Source: DASXBJ01 sp036491755 (GTDB taxonomy: Bacteria; Chloroflexota; Dormibacteria; Dormibacterales; Dormibacteraceae). From it: a stretch of 23,394 bases of DNA. Where the stretch lies: assembly GCA_036491755.1 (NCBI GenBank), contig DASXBJ010000085.1, forward strand, positions 1 through 23,394. Direction: 5' to 3'. The translations under genes and the position numbers were made by a program. The notes under the pieces are model-generated. The model ran no database searches. It saw nothing but the letters and a program-made list of their open reading frames with translations, and was not told the DNA's origin. Positions 1 to 7,743 of the stretch are shown here, piece by piece. Positions within the stretch are counted from its first letter, which is position 1, and every line of letters begins with the position of its first letter.

Positions 1-723
1 CTCGGTCAACTCGGTTTCCGTGATGCGTGCGAGCACGGTCGGGTTGGCGATCTTGTAGCCGTTGAGATGCAGGATCGGGATCACCGCGCCGTCCCTCACC
101 GGGTTCAGAAACTTGTTGGAATGCCAGCTTGCCGCGAGCGGCCCCGTCTCCGCCTCTCCGTCACCCACGATTCCGAAAACGACCAGGCCCGGGTTGTCGA
201 ACGCCGCGCCGTAGGCGTGGACGAGCGCATAGCCCAGCTCGCCCCCTTCGTGAATCGAGCCCGGTGTCTCAGGGGCGTTGTGGCTCGGGATGCCGCCCGG
301 GAAGGAGAACTGCCGGAACAGCTTGCGCATCCCGACCGAGTCCATCGTGATCTCTGGATAGAACTCGCTGTACGTGCCTTCGAGATAGGCGTTAGCGACT
401 CCGGCGGGGCCGCCATGGCCCGGGCCCATGATGTAGATCGCATCCAGGTCGCGCTTCGTGATGACCCGGTTCGCGTGGGCGTAGATGAAATTCAGCCCCG
501 GCGTCGTCCCCCAATGGCCGAGGAGCCGAGGCTTGATGTCCGCCAGCGTCAGCGGGCGCTCGAGAAGGGGGTTGTCCAGCAGGTAGATCTGGCCGGCGGA
601 CAGATAGTTGGCGGCGCGCCAGTACGCATTGATCAACCGAAGCTCTTCGGCGTCGAGAGGTTGCGCGCGTGTCACATCGGGGACGTCGGCGCCGGCGCTG
701 AGGTCGCCATGGGGGCTCGTCAT
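1..723 (-). CDS. xfp: Phosphoketolase, N-terminal 241 codons (runs off window)
   Basis: Thiamine-diphosphate enzyme that splits xylulose-5-P and/or fructose-6-P with phosphate to acetyl phosphate plus an aldose phosphate; cytoplasmic. Reading minus from ATG at 723 the frame is open to base 1 (241 of the usual ~790 residues, so the C-terminal two thirds lie outside). The family signature EGGELGY is present (about 240-265), followed by the diphosphate-binding stretch GDGEAETGPLA and the downstream SWHSNKFLNP. The opening HGDLSAG and INAYWRAANYLSAGQIYLL are also typical. The start is set by this family-typical N-terminus; no strong Shine-Dalgarno is visible. It lies 36 bases downstream of the HEAT-repeat gene on the same strand, so the two may be co-transcribed. 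Donor specificity (Xu5P versus dual) cannot be decided from this part. Confidence 0.95.
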   Translation of the reverse strand, partial: MTSPHGDLSAGADVPDVTRAQPLDAEELRLINAYWRAANYLSAGQIYLLDNPLLERPLTLADIKPRLLGHWGTTPGLNFIYAHANRVITKRDLDAIYIMGPGHGGPAGVANAYLEGTYSEFYPEITMDSVGMRKLFRQFSFPGGIPSHNAPETPGSIHEGGELGYALVHAYGAAFDNPGLVVFGIVGDGEAETGPLAASWHSNKFLNPVRDGAVIPILHLNGYKIANPTVLARITETELTE

Positions 724-759
724 CGCTTGAGACCAACTCTCATGATGCGCGAAGCGGGG

Positions 760-1572
760 TTAGGCATGGCTCGCGGGCGGCTTGGCGGCGGGCGTTTCAG
801 GTTTTGCGCGCCGTCTCGGCGCGGCCGCGTTGGGGCGGGCTGAGGTCGCTGCCTTGCCAGTGGTCCGAATTTGGGCCGGCGCGGCGCCGCCGTCGAAACC
901 CGCCATGCGGGCCTTGCTGAGGTTGCTCTTCATGACCCAAGCGATGTCCTTGTCGGTCGACTGCAGCCACTTTTGAATGTACGGGCTCGCGTTCTGAGGC
1001 GCGGCTGCCGCGGCCACGCTCCAGCAGTAGCCGAGCGTCTTGCGAAGGGCTCGAAAGCCTTCGTTTTTGCGGTCGGCCTCGGCGCCCATCGATTTCGTGA
1101 TCCGGTCGAGGATCACCAGGACTTCGACCGCAACCTCGGTCCTTTCCAGGAGAGCCGGCTCGCACAGGGCGGCGGCGGCCGCCCTCTGGACGAAGGGAGC
1201 GTCGCCCGCCCATATTTTCATCTCGGCCAGAAGACGGTCCATGTCTTCACGGCCGAATCGCTGGAGCGCCAGAGCAACGCCTTCGCGCACGCGCCAGCGA
1301 GGGTCCGCGGCGAGCTCTCGGAGCCATGTCATAACCGTCTCCGGCTCCATCAGGGCGATTCGCCCCAGGCCGGCCGTTCCGCACAGCGCGAGGAATTCGT
1401 CGCTCGACGCCGAGAGGCGCCAGAGCCGGTCCGCGTCCGCTTCCTCCGCCACGGCGGCGACCAGCTCGAGGTTGGCGCGAGGGCCGGGCAGCCCCGAGTG
1501 CCTCCTCAAGTACGGCTCCCAGCTCTTGAGCCCGCGAAGCTCCTCGCGATAGGTCTGCACGCGCTGGCTCAT
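760..1572 (-). CDS. HEAT-repeat-like protein of unknown function
   Basis: About 270 aa, hypothetical. After the ATG at 1572 the protein is almost wholly helical and alanine/leucine/arginine rich, with repeated units such as LRELAADPRWRVREGVALAL and FVQRAAAAALCEPALL that resemble HEAT or DNA-alkylation-repair repeats (about residues 20-215). A basic, proline/alanine-rich tail of about 50 residues ends in KPPASHA. No catalytic motif is evident; a protein- or nucleic-acid-binding scaffold is the likeliest role. The reading frame extends upstream to 1854, but that would overlap the divergent gene at 1709. I chose ATG 1572 because the repeat-like sequence begins there and a TACGAT box sits 7 bases upstream. 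It precedes phosphoketolase by 36 bases, but a functional link is not evident. Confidence 0.7.
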   Translation of the reverse strand: MSQRVQTYREELRGLKSWEPYLRRHSGLPGPRANLELVAAVAEEADADRLWRLSASSDEFLALCGTAGLGRIALMEPETVMTWLRELAADPRWRVREGVALALQRFGREDMDRLLAEMKIWAGDAPFVQRAAAAALCEPALLERTEVAVEVLVILDRITKSMGAEADRKNEGFRALRKTLGYCWSVAAAAAPQNASPYIQKWLQSTDKDIAWVMKSNLSKARMAGFDGGAAPAQIRTTGKAATSARPNAAAPRRRAKPETPAAKPPASHA

Positions 1573-1579
1573 CCAGGCG

Positions 1580-1585
1580 ATCGTA
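1580..1585 (-). promoter_or_regulatory. Candidate -10 box for a leaderless start of the HEAT-repeat gene
   Basis: On the minus strand TACGAT (TANNNT) lies 7 bases before ATG 1572, so transcription would begin at or next to the start codon. No clear -35 and no Shine-Dalgarno are visible. Confidence 0.35.
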
Positions 1586-1708
1586 GCGACACAGGCTGCA
1601 GGGACGCCTGAGCCCGCTCGACGGAGGTTCGCCTCGCGAGTCGAGGCCATCGGTCCGAAAGCCATAATTGACGGCAGTTCACACGGTTGGGGGCATGAGA
1701 GGAAAACG

Positions 1709-3013
1709 ATGAGTGACACAGGGCGCAATGGAAACGCGGACACGCCGAGGACGGGCCGTGAGAAACGCCGGATCATGGTCACGCAGCTGCTGCACAGCCC
1801 GGTCCTGAGCCCGGATGGCGCGCAGGTCGGTCGCGTCGAGGACTTCATCGTCAAAATCGCCGAAGGCGGTTACCCGCCGGTCACCGGGCTGAAGGTGCGA
1901 ATCGGGGCCCAGGACGTCTTCATCGGCCGCGAGCTCGTGGACAAGCTCGATCCGACCGGAATCCGGCTCAACACCCACGCCGTGCAGACAGCGCCGTTCC
2001 AACGCCGTCCCGGCGAGGTGCTGCTCGCCGCCGACGTTTTGGGCCGCCATCTCGTCGACGTCGCGCGCGGACGCATCGTCCAGGCCCACGACCTCGTGCT
2101 GGCGCCGACCGAGGACGGCTGGATTCTGCACGGCATCGATCGCAGCCCGCAGGCCATGCTCCGCCGCCTCGTGCCGCGGCGCGGGCGCCCCGATCTCCGC
2201 CGCCACGCGACGCTCGACTGGAAGGATGTCCAGCCATTTGTCGGCCACGTGCCGACCGCCAAGCTGTTGATGCCGCTCCAGCGCTTGCGCCGCCTTCACC
2301 CGGCACAGATCGCCGACATCGTCGAGGGGGCATCGCATGAAGAGGGCGAGGAGATCATCAACGCGGTCGAGGGCGACGTGGAGCTCACGGCCGACATCTT
2401 CGAGGAGCTGGACATCGAGCACCAGGTCGAGTTCCTCAGGTCGATGTCCAATGAGGAGGCCGCGCGAGTGCTTGATCGGATGGCGCCGGATGACGCGGCC
2501 GACCTGCTTGGCGAGCTGGACCAGGACCGGCGGCTGCCAGTGCTCAACCAAATGTCTCCCGGCCAGCAGCACAAGCTGCGCAAGCTGCTGCAGTACCACC
2601 CGACGACCGCGGGCGGGATGATGAGCCCGGACTACGTCTGGGTGACGCGCGCCACGACCGTCGACATGGCGCTCGAGGCCGTGCGCGTCGACGACAAGGC
2701 GCCACACCAGCTGCTCAACACGGTCTTCGTGATGGAAGATGACGGCCGCTATATCGGAAGCGTTGCGGTGGTCGACCTCGTGCGCAATGCGCGCGACCGC
2801 AAGATGGATGAGCTCAGCCTCGTCAACTGCAAGGTGGGCACGGGCGCCGACCTGGCGGACGTGACGCTGATGATGGCCGACTACAACCTCACCGCCCTTG
2901 GCGTGACCGATAACGCAGGCAACCTGATCGGGGCGATCTCGGTCGACGACGTGATGGAGGCCCTGGTCCCCGAGGACTGGCGCACTCGCATCGAAGCCAG
3001 CACCGGGGTCTGA
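1709..3013 (+). CDS. Soluble PRC-barrel / MgtE-N / CBS protein (no channel domain)
   Basis: 434 aa. Residues about 22-150 contain one or two PRC-barrel-like segments (for example SPDGAQVGRVEDFIVKIAEG). Residues about 195-300 match the MgtE N-terminal helical domain (PAQIADIVEG, EELDIEHQVEFLRSM, RVLDRMAPDDAADLLGEL). Residues about 300-425 form a CBS pair beginning TTAGGMMSPDYVWV and ending GNLIGAISVDDVMEALV. In MgtE this N-CBS module senses cytosolic Mg2+ and gates the pore; here the C-terminal membrane pore is absent and the protein looks cytosolic. The start is supported by a purine-rich site (GAGAGGA, about 1697-1703) a few bases before ATG. The gene ends 7 bases before the Nramp-like permease, implying one operon and probably a regulatory partnership (inference). 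Confidence 0.88.
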   Translation: MSDTGRNGNADTPRTGREKRRIMVTQLLHSPVLSPDGAQVGRVEDFIVKIAEGGYPPVTGLKVRIGAQDVFIGRELVDKLDPTGIRLNTHAVQTAPFQRRPGEVLLAADVLGRHLVDVARGRIVQAHDLVLAPTEDGWILHGIDRSPQAMLRRLVPRRGRPDLRRHATLDWKDVQPFVGHVPTAKLLMPLQRLRRLHPAQIADIVEGASHEEGEEIINAVEGDVELTADIFEELDIEHQVEFLRSMSNEEAARVLDRMAPDDAADLLGELDQDRRLPVLNQMSPGQQHKLRKLLQYHPTTAGGMMSPDYVWVTRATTVDMALEAVRVDDKAPHQLLNTVFVMEDDGRYIGSVAVVDLVRNARDRKMDELSLVNCKVGTGADLADVTLMMADYNLTALGVTDNAGNLIGAISVDDVMEALVPEDWRTRIEASTGV

Positions 3014-3020
3014 CAGGGTA

Positions 3021-4673
3021 GTGTCTGGGCGCGAGCCAACTGAGAAGGACTCGCGCTTGACGCCCACATCGGCCGTCCTCGACGAAGCGCACGTCGGCGA
3101 CATCCATGGGGCTTTCGGAACCATCCGGCTCAACGACGTCGCACCGCGCCGCACGTGGCGCCGACGGCTGCTCACGCTTTCAGCGATCGTCGGGCCCGGG
3201 ATCATCGTCATGGTTGGCGACAACGACGCCGGCGGGGTCTCGACCTATGCCCAGGCAGGTCAGAACTTTGGCTACTCGCTGCTGTGGACGCTGCTGCTGC
3301 TGATCCCAGTCCTGATCGTCAACCAGGAGATGGTGGTGAGGTTGGGTGCCGTCAGCGGCGTGGGCCATGCCCGCCTCATCAAAGAACGATTCGGCCGGTT
3401 CTGGGGCTGGTTCTCGGTCGGCGACCTGTTCCTGCTCAATTTCCTGACCATCAGCACGGAGTTCATCGGCGTGAGCCTCGCCGGACGGTACTTCGGGTTG
3501 AGCCCCTACCTCGTCGTGCCGATCGCCGCCGCGATTCTCATCGGCATCACAATCTCGGGCAACTTTCGGCGCTGGGAGCGGGCCATGTTCGTGTTCGTCG
3601 GCGCCAGCCTGCTGGTCCTGCCGCTCGCCATCCTCAGCCATCCCGACCCTGCGGCGGCGCTCAAAGGTTTCGTGGTGCCGGGCATCCGGGGCGGCTTCAC
3701 CTCGGACGCCGTCCTCCTGGTGATCGCGATCGTCGGCACAACGGTCGCGCCCTGGCAGCTCTTTTTTCAGCAATCCAACGTGATCGACAAGCGCATCACC
3801 CCGAAGTGGCTCGAATACGAGAAGGCCGACACCATACTCGGGGCGTTCGTCGTCGTCATCGGCGCGTCCGCGATCATGATCGCGACGGCTTCAGCCTTCA
3901 ACGGCACGTCAGACGCTGGCAAGTTCGATCCGGTTTTGGGCGCGCTGGGCACGGCAAACGCGCTCAGCCACCATATCGGGCCGCTCGTCGGCGCGATCTT
4001 CGCCATTCTGCTTTTCGATGCGTCGATCGTCGGCGCTTCCGCCGTCACGCTTGCGACGTCGTACGCGTTCGGCGACATCTTCGGCATCAGGCACTCGCTG
4101 CACCGCGGCTTCCGCGAAGCCAAGCTGTTCTACGGTTCGTACGCCGGCATGGTCGCGCTGGCCGCTGCGATCGTCCTCATCCCTCACGCCCCGCTCGGTC
4201 TGATCACCACCGCGGTGCAGGCTCTGGCCGGAATCCTGTTGCCCAGCGCGACCGTCTTCCTCGTCCTTCTATGCAACGACCGGGCGGTCCTCGGGCCGTG
4301 GGTCAACAGGCCGTGGCTGAACGGCGTGGCGAGCTTGATCGTCGGAGTGCTGCTCGTGCTCTCCCTGATCCTTGTCATCTCGACCGTTTTTCAGTCGGTC
4401 GACGTGGGCCGGCTGACGATCGTTCTCGCGTCGATTCTGCTGGTCGTGCTGGTCGTGGGTGGGATCTGGTTTCTCGTCAAACGCGACGGAGAGCCCGTGC
4501 CCAAGATGCCGCAGGCCGAAAAAGAAAACTGGCGCATGCCGGGCATCGCGCTCCTGGAACGGCCACGGTGGTCGATTGGCAGGCGCATGGCCATGCTCAC
4601 CCTGAGCGGCTACCTCGTCCTGGCGATCGCGATGCTGGTCGTGAAGGCCGTGCAGGTCGCCCTTCACCACTGA
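3021..4673 (+). CDS. SLC11/Nramp-family divalent metal transporter with altered metal site
   Basis: 550 aa, polytopic membrane protein with about 11 hydrophobic segments, a ~50-residue polar N-terminus and a C-terminal cytosolic insertion (about 487-520) before the last helix. The fold is recognisable from TM1 (SAIVGPGIIVMVGDNDAGG) and TM6 (IVGTTVAPWQLFFQQS). Ordinary Nramps carry DPGN in TM1 and MPH in TM6. Here they read D69-A-G-G72 and A243-P-W245, so the binding Asn and the soft-metal-selecting Met are gone. Loss of that Met fits the Nramp-related Mg2+ transporters rather than Mn2+/Fe2+ carriers (inference from family knowledge). Start is GTG 3021, close behind the MgtE-N/CBS gene. H+ coupling and true substrate are untested. 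Confidence 0.92.
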   Translation: MSGREPTEKDSRLTPTSAVLDEAHVGDIHGAFGTIRLNDVAPRRTWRRRLLTLSAIVGPGIIVMVGDNDAGGVSTYAQAGQNFGYSLLWTLLLLIPVLIVNQEMVVRLGAVSGVGHARLIKERFGRFWGWFSVGDLFLLNFLTISTEFIGVSLAGRYFGLSPYLVVPIAAAILIGITISGNFRRWERAMFVFVGASLLVLPLAILSHPDPAAALKGFVVPGIRGGFTSDAVLLVIAIVGTTVAPWQLFFQQSNVIDKRITPKWLEYEKADTILGAFVVVIGASAIMIATASAFNGTSDAGKFDPVLGALGTANALSHHIGPLVGAIFAILLFDASIVGASAVTLATSYAFGDIFGIRHSLHRGFREAKLFYGSYAGMVALAAAIVLIPHAPLGLITTAVQALAGILLPSATVFLVLLCNDRAVLGPWVNRPWLNGVASLIVGVLLVLSLILVISTVFQSVDVGRLTIVLASILLVVLVVGGIWFLVKRDGEPVPKMPQAEKENWRMPGIALLERPRWSIGRRMAMLTLSGYLVLAIAMLVVKAVQVALHH

Positions 4674-4694
4674 GCAGCCTCCCTCCTAACCCTA

Positions 4695-4712
4695 CGGACT
4701 CGCCAGAGTCCG
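4695..4712 (+). terminator. Perfect hairpin after the Nramp gene
   Basis: CGGACTC-GCCA-GAGTCCG forms a perfect 7-bp stem with a 4-base loop, 21 bases past the Nramp stop and upstream of the LCP promoter. There is no T-tract, so it may be a terminator lacking a U-run, an mRNA-end stabiliser or an operator. Confidence 0.4.
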
Positions 4713-4738
4713 CCTGCAAGACATACGGAACCGCGCGG

Positions 4739-4744
4739 TACAAT
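4739..4744 (+). promoter_or_regulatory. Candidate -10 box (TACAAT) for a leaderless LCP start
   Basis: TACAAT lies 8 bases upstream of the GTG at 4753 and is close to the consensus TATAAT. A weak CTGCAA lies 19 bases upstream. With no Shine-Dalgarno between box and start, a leaderless or near-leaderless transcript is likely. Confidence 0.5.
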
Positions 4745-4752
4745 GCACGCCC

Positions 4753-5769
4753 GTGCCACTCGGCCTCAGACCGGGGCACCGCGCCAGAGCATCACGCCGG
4801 CGGTTAAGCCCTTTACGAACCATCTTTCTCGCGGTGCTCGCCGTTGCCCTCTCGGCGGCGTCGGGCGGATTCGCCTACTTCCTGCCCGCGGCGGCCACCG
4901 CATTCGAATCGACGGGCAAGATCGTGCAGATTGCCTCGCCTTCGCCCACCCTGCTGCTCACGTCGCCCACACCGTCCACCGTTCCAGCCGTGACCGGGGC
5001 GTTCACGGTGCTTCTGCTTGGTTCTGACGACGATTCGAAGTTCAGTTCCGATCACGTCCTGACGCAGTCGATGATCCTGATCAGGGTCGTCCCATCGACC
5101 AAGCAGGTGACGATGCTCTCGATCCCGCGCGACCTGTACGTTCCCCTGTCCGTGGGCGGCTCCGGAAAGATCGACGGCGCTTACTCGTACGGTGGCCCCG
5201 GCGCGGCGATCGCCACGGTCGAACAGGATTTCGGTGTCCACATCGATGACTACATCTGGGTTGGGTTGCTCGGCCTGATCAAGGTGATCGACGCCATAGG
5301 CGGGATCGACGTCGTGACCAGCAGCCCCGTCCTGGACGACTTCTATCCCCAGGACGTCTTCAACAGCTTCCCCTATGACTACCAGCGGATCGCGGTGCTG
5401 CCGGGTCCGCAACACCTCGACGGGATTCACGCCATGCAGTACGTGCGCTCGCGGCACGGCGACCTCGAGAGCGACTTCGGCCGCTCGCAGAGGCAGCAGC
5501 AGGTTCTTCTGGCGATCCGGCAGAAAGCCAAGCAGCTGGCCCCCGAAGACATTCCCGCCCTGGCCACGGCCGTGGGCGGCGAGCTGAAGACGAGCTTCGG
5601 GCTCGACAAGGTGGCTCAGCTCGTGCCCCTGGCCGCCAGCTTCGACAACCCGAGCTCGATCGCGCAGGTCGTGCTCCTGCCGCCGTATACGCATGGCGGA
5701 GGGCCAGACGGCAGCGTGGTGGCGAATTGGAACCTCATCCTGCCCCTGGTGCATCAGACGTTCCCGTGA
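4753..5769 (+). CDS. LytR-CpsA-Psr (LCP) family cell-wall protein
   Basis: 338 aa, type II membrane protein: basic N-terminus, one membrane segment (about 22-48), a Ser/Thr/Pro linker (60-80) and the LCP catalytic domain (about 84-270). LCP enzymes transfer undecaprenyl-linked glycopolymers to peptidoglycan outside the membrane. Family marks are FTVLLLGSD, VTMLSIPRDLYV (about 119-130), and the distal MQYVRSRHGDLESDFGRSQR with the expected arginines. The usual RSDT before the central strand is replaced by LTQS (103-106), which would alter the Mg2+/diphosphate site; this may mark a subfamily or altered activity. Start GTG 4753 is favoured by the TACAAT box. The stop overlaps the next gene by four bases (GTGA). 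Confidence 0.9.
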   Translation: MPLGLRPGHRARASRRRLSPLRTIFLAVLAVALSAASGGFAYFLPAAATAFESTGKIVQIASPSPTLLLTSPTPSTVPAVTGAFTVLLLGSDDDSKFSSDHVLTQSMILIRVVPSTKQVTMLSIPRDLYVPLSVGGSGKIDGAYSYGGPGAAIATVEQDFGVHIDDYIWVGLLGLIKVIDAIGGIDVVTSSPVLDDFYPQDVFNSFPYDYQRIAVLPGPQHLDGIHAMQYVRSRHGDLESDFGRSQRQQQVLLAIRQKAKQLAPEDIPALATAVGGELKTSFGLDKVAQLVPLAASFDNPSSIAQVVLLPPYTHGGGPDGSVVANWNLILPLVHQTFP

Positions 5770-6899
5770 TCTCTAGAGCCATCCTCGCGATCGGGTTGTC
5801 CGTGCTCATGGTGTTCACGGCCGTGGCGAGCTTCATGGTGCTCGAGGGCAAGCAGTCCAAGGTCGCGGTGCCCCCGTCCAAGCCGACGGCGGCCACGCCG
5901 CGGCCGCAGGCCCTGGTGCTTCCTGGCACGCTCTACGTGGCGCAGTCCGGCGCCCTGTACAGCCTCAGCTCAGGCCGTTTCCATCAGCTCACTCCCGAGG
6001 CGGGTTGGAGCCAGCCCGCGGCGACGCCCGATGGCAACATTCTGGCCGTCAAGAACTTCGGCTACTACACCGACGTCTACGAGCTCAACCGCTTCGGCAC
6101 CGCGACCCGGCAGCTCACCGCCAACGCCGGGCGGCTCGGGATGCGCGACCCCAGCTCGAACCACTGGTCGTACTACCCGCGCCTCAGCGCGGACGGCGGG
6201 ACGCTGTGGATGACCTATGACGGCGGAAAGTGCACCGGCTGTCTGCTCATCACCTTCGACATCTGGGCGATGCCGGTGGGGGGCACGATCCGGCAGGCCC
6301 GGCCGTGGACGAACACGGACCTGGTCCCCGGCGGCGACGTCCAGCCGATCCCTGTGCAGGGCGGCATCATCTACACGAAGTACACGTACGACGACTTGGG
6401 GAGGCCGACCGGGCAGCTCTGGTTCGCGAGCAAGCCCAACACCTTGGGTCGGGCGCTCACCAACCAATCGGAGGACTGCCGCAACCCGGCCATCTCACCA
6501 GACGGCACGCAGATCGCGATGATCTGCACCTACGTCCAGCAGGTGTCGTTCCTGACGATCGCAAGCTGGGACGGGTCAACCCTCGGTCCACGCGTGAACG
6601 TGGTCACCAACCAGATGGTGGCGCAGCCGACCTGGGCGCCCGACGGCTCTGGGATCGCCTTCCTGGCGCCGGGGGTGGCCGACGGCCCGTTCCAGCTGTG
6701 GTGGCTGCCCCGGAACGCCTACGCGCCGCCCATTCCGAGCCCGCTGCCGGTGCCGACGCCAACCCCGGGCGGACCGCACAACGGCCCGCTGCCGACGCCC
6801 TCCCCACGGGCTACGCCGCCCGCGCCCGTCATCAGACCGATCCAGGTCACCACGAACGACGGTTTCGACGCGACCTCGCCGATGGCCTGGATGAACTAG
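5766..6899 (+). CDS. Membrane-anchored TolB-like beta-propeller protein
   Basis: 377 aa starting at GTG 5766, inside the GTGA overlap with the LCP stop, so translation is probably coupled. Residues about 4-27 form a signal anchor (AILAIGLSVLMVFTAVASFMV), followed by a Pro/Thr linker. Residues about 50-320 carry repeated propeller blades of the TolB/WD40-like PD40 type: WSQPAATPDGNILAV, YYPRLSADGGTLWMTY, CRNPAISPDGTQIAMI and AQPTWAPDGSGIAFLA. The C-terminus is a long proline-rich segment (about 325-355). The protein should sit outside the membrane and bind a wall or protein partner. Its coupling to LCP suggests an accessory role in wall glycopolymer attachment, which is inference. It converges with the GT51 gene across a 10-base gap. 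Confidence 0.8.
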   Translation: MISRAILAIGLSVLMVFTAVASFMVLEGKQSKVAVPPSKPTAATPRPQALVLPGTLYVAQSGALYSLSSGRFHQLTPEAGWSQPAATPDGNILAVKNFGYYTDVYELNRFGTATRQLTANAGRLGMRDPSSNHWSYYPRLSADGGTLWMTYDGGKCTGCLLITFDIWAMPVGGTIRQARPWTNTDLVPGGDVQPIPVQGGIIYTKYTYDDLGRPTGQLWFASKPNTLGRALTNQSEDCRNPAISPDGTQIAMICTYVQQVSFLTIASWDGSTLGPRVNVVTNQMVAQPTWAPDGSGIAFLAPGVADGPFQLWWLPRNAYAPPIPSPLPVPTPTPGGPHNGPLPTPSPRATPPAPVIRPIQVTTNDGFDATSPMAWMN

Positions 6900-6909
6900 C
6901 CCCGGCGGC

Positions 6910-7659
6910 TCAGGAGCAGCCGGGACGCCCCGGACCCAGGGCCAGGACCGGTTCCTGCCGCGCGGAGGCTGCCTGGGATGCCGTGACGTAGTGATCGGCG
7001 AGCATGGCCGCCAGCACCTGCGAACGCCGGGCCGCCGCGAGGTCCGGATTGACGGTCGGGTCGTAGACCGATGGCGCCTGGGTGACTCCGGCCAGGAGGG
7101 CGTATTGCCCGATCGTCAGGGTTCCAAGCGGCGCCTGGAAATATGCGCAGGCCGCCTGGACCACGCCGTACCGGCCGAGGCCGGTGGTGATCTCGCTGAG
7201 GTAGTCGGCCATGATCTGCCGCTTGCCGATCACCCGCTCGACCTTGAGCGCCAGGACCATGTCGTCGATCTTGTTGACACCTCTGTCCGAACCTCCCAGG
7301 TAGATGTCCTTGACCAGCTGCTCTGTGATCGTGGAGCCGCCCTGGCACAGGCAGGCGTTGGCCACGTCGTAGAGGAGGGCACGCCCGAGGCCGATGGAAT
7401 CGACCCCATGATGGGAGTAGAAGCGTTCATCTTCCGTGGCGATCACGGCCTCCGCCAGGAGCACCGGCACCGATTTCGGGTCCAGCACGGGCGCACCGTG
7501 TGCAGCGGCCGCCTCTTTGACGCGCTGCTGGATGTCGTCTGTCGAGGGCGTCGAAGCCCACAGCGTGACCGCGCCGGGCAGGAGCACGGCGGCGATCAAT
7601 CCGGCCGCCACCAGCAGCCGCCGCAGCGGCACCGGAGCCCCGGTTTGGTTCACGCCCAT
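6910..7659 (-). CDS. Monofunctional GT51 peptidoglycan glycosyltransferase
   Basis: About 249 aa, with one N-terminal membrane segment (about 14-36) and a GT51 domain that polymerises lipid II; no transpeptidase domain follows. Motifs: AVIATEDERFYSHHGVD with catalytic Glu76, GGSTITEQLVKD (about 107-118, TEQ where TQQ is commoner), LALKVERVIGK (second Glu at 141) and GRYGVVQAACAYF. The usual LExYLN reads MADYLSE, a divergence near the substrate groove. The start is ATG 7659; a TTG four codons upstream (7671) is possible. The gene faces the LCP pair tail-to-tail and the response regulator head-to-head. The product is shorter than class A PBPs but near the length of MtgA-type enzymes. Confidence 0.88.
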   Translation of the reverse strand: MGVNQTGAPVPLRRLLVAAGLIAAVLLPGAVTLWASTPSTDDIQQRVKEAAAAHGAPVLDPKSVPVLLAEAVIATEDERFYSHHGVDSIGLGRALLYDVANACLCQGGSTITEQLVKDIYLGGSDRGVNKIDDMVLALKVERVIGKRQIMADYLSEITTGLGRYGVVQAACAYFQAPLGTLTIGQYALLAGVTQAPSVYDPTVNPDLAAARRSQVLAAMLADHYVTASQAASARQEPVLALGPGRPGCS

Positions 7660-7711
7660 TCTGCGTAGCAACGGCTCGATTGGCGGGCGAGTTACGGATA
7701 GCCGGGGTGAA

Positions 7712-7727
7712 CCACGGACTTCCGTGG
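7712..7727. promoter_or_regulatory. 16-bp palindrome in the GT51/response-regulator divergent region
   Basis: CCACGGA-CT-TCCGTGG is a perfect inverted repeat with 7-base arms and a 2-base centre, ending 16 bases before the response regulator ATG. It is the only strong dyad in this 84-base divergent region. Candidate operator for the regulator itself or for another dimeric factor. Confidence 0.45.
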
Positions 7728-7743
7728 GAGAATTGCCGTCCGC

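Noticed and set aside
1679..3223. 514-codon open frame antisense to the MgtE-N/CBS gene
   Set aside because: A shadow caused by strong G/C third-position bias; it has no recognisable domain, and the plus-strand protein matches known families throughout.
3155..4807. 550-codon frame overlapping the Nramp gene on the same strand
   Set aside because: Arg/Pro/His-rich low-complexity translation typical of an out-of-frame reading of GC-rich DNA; the overlapping frame encodes a clear Nramp membrane protein.
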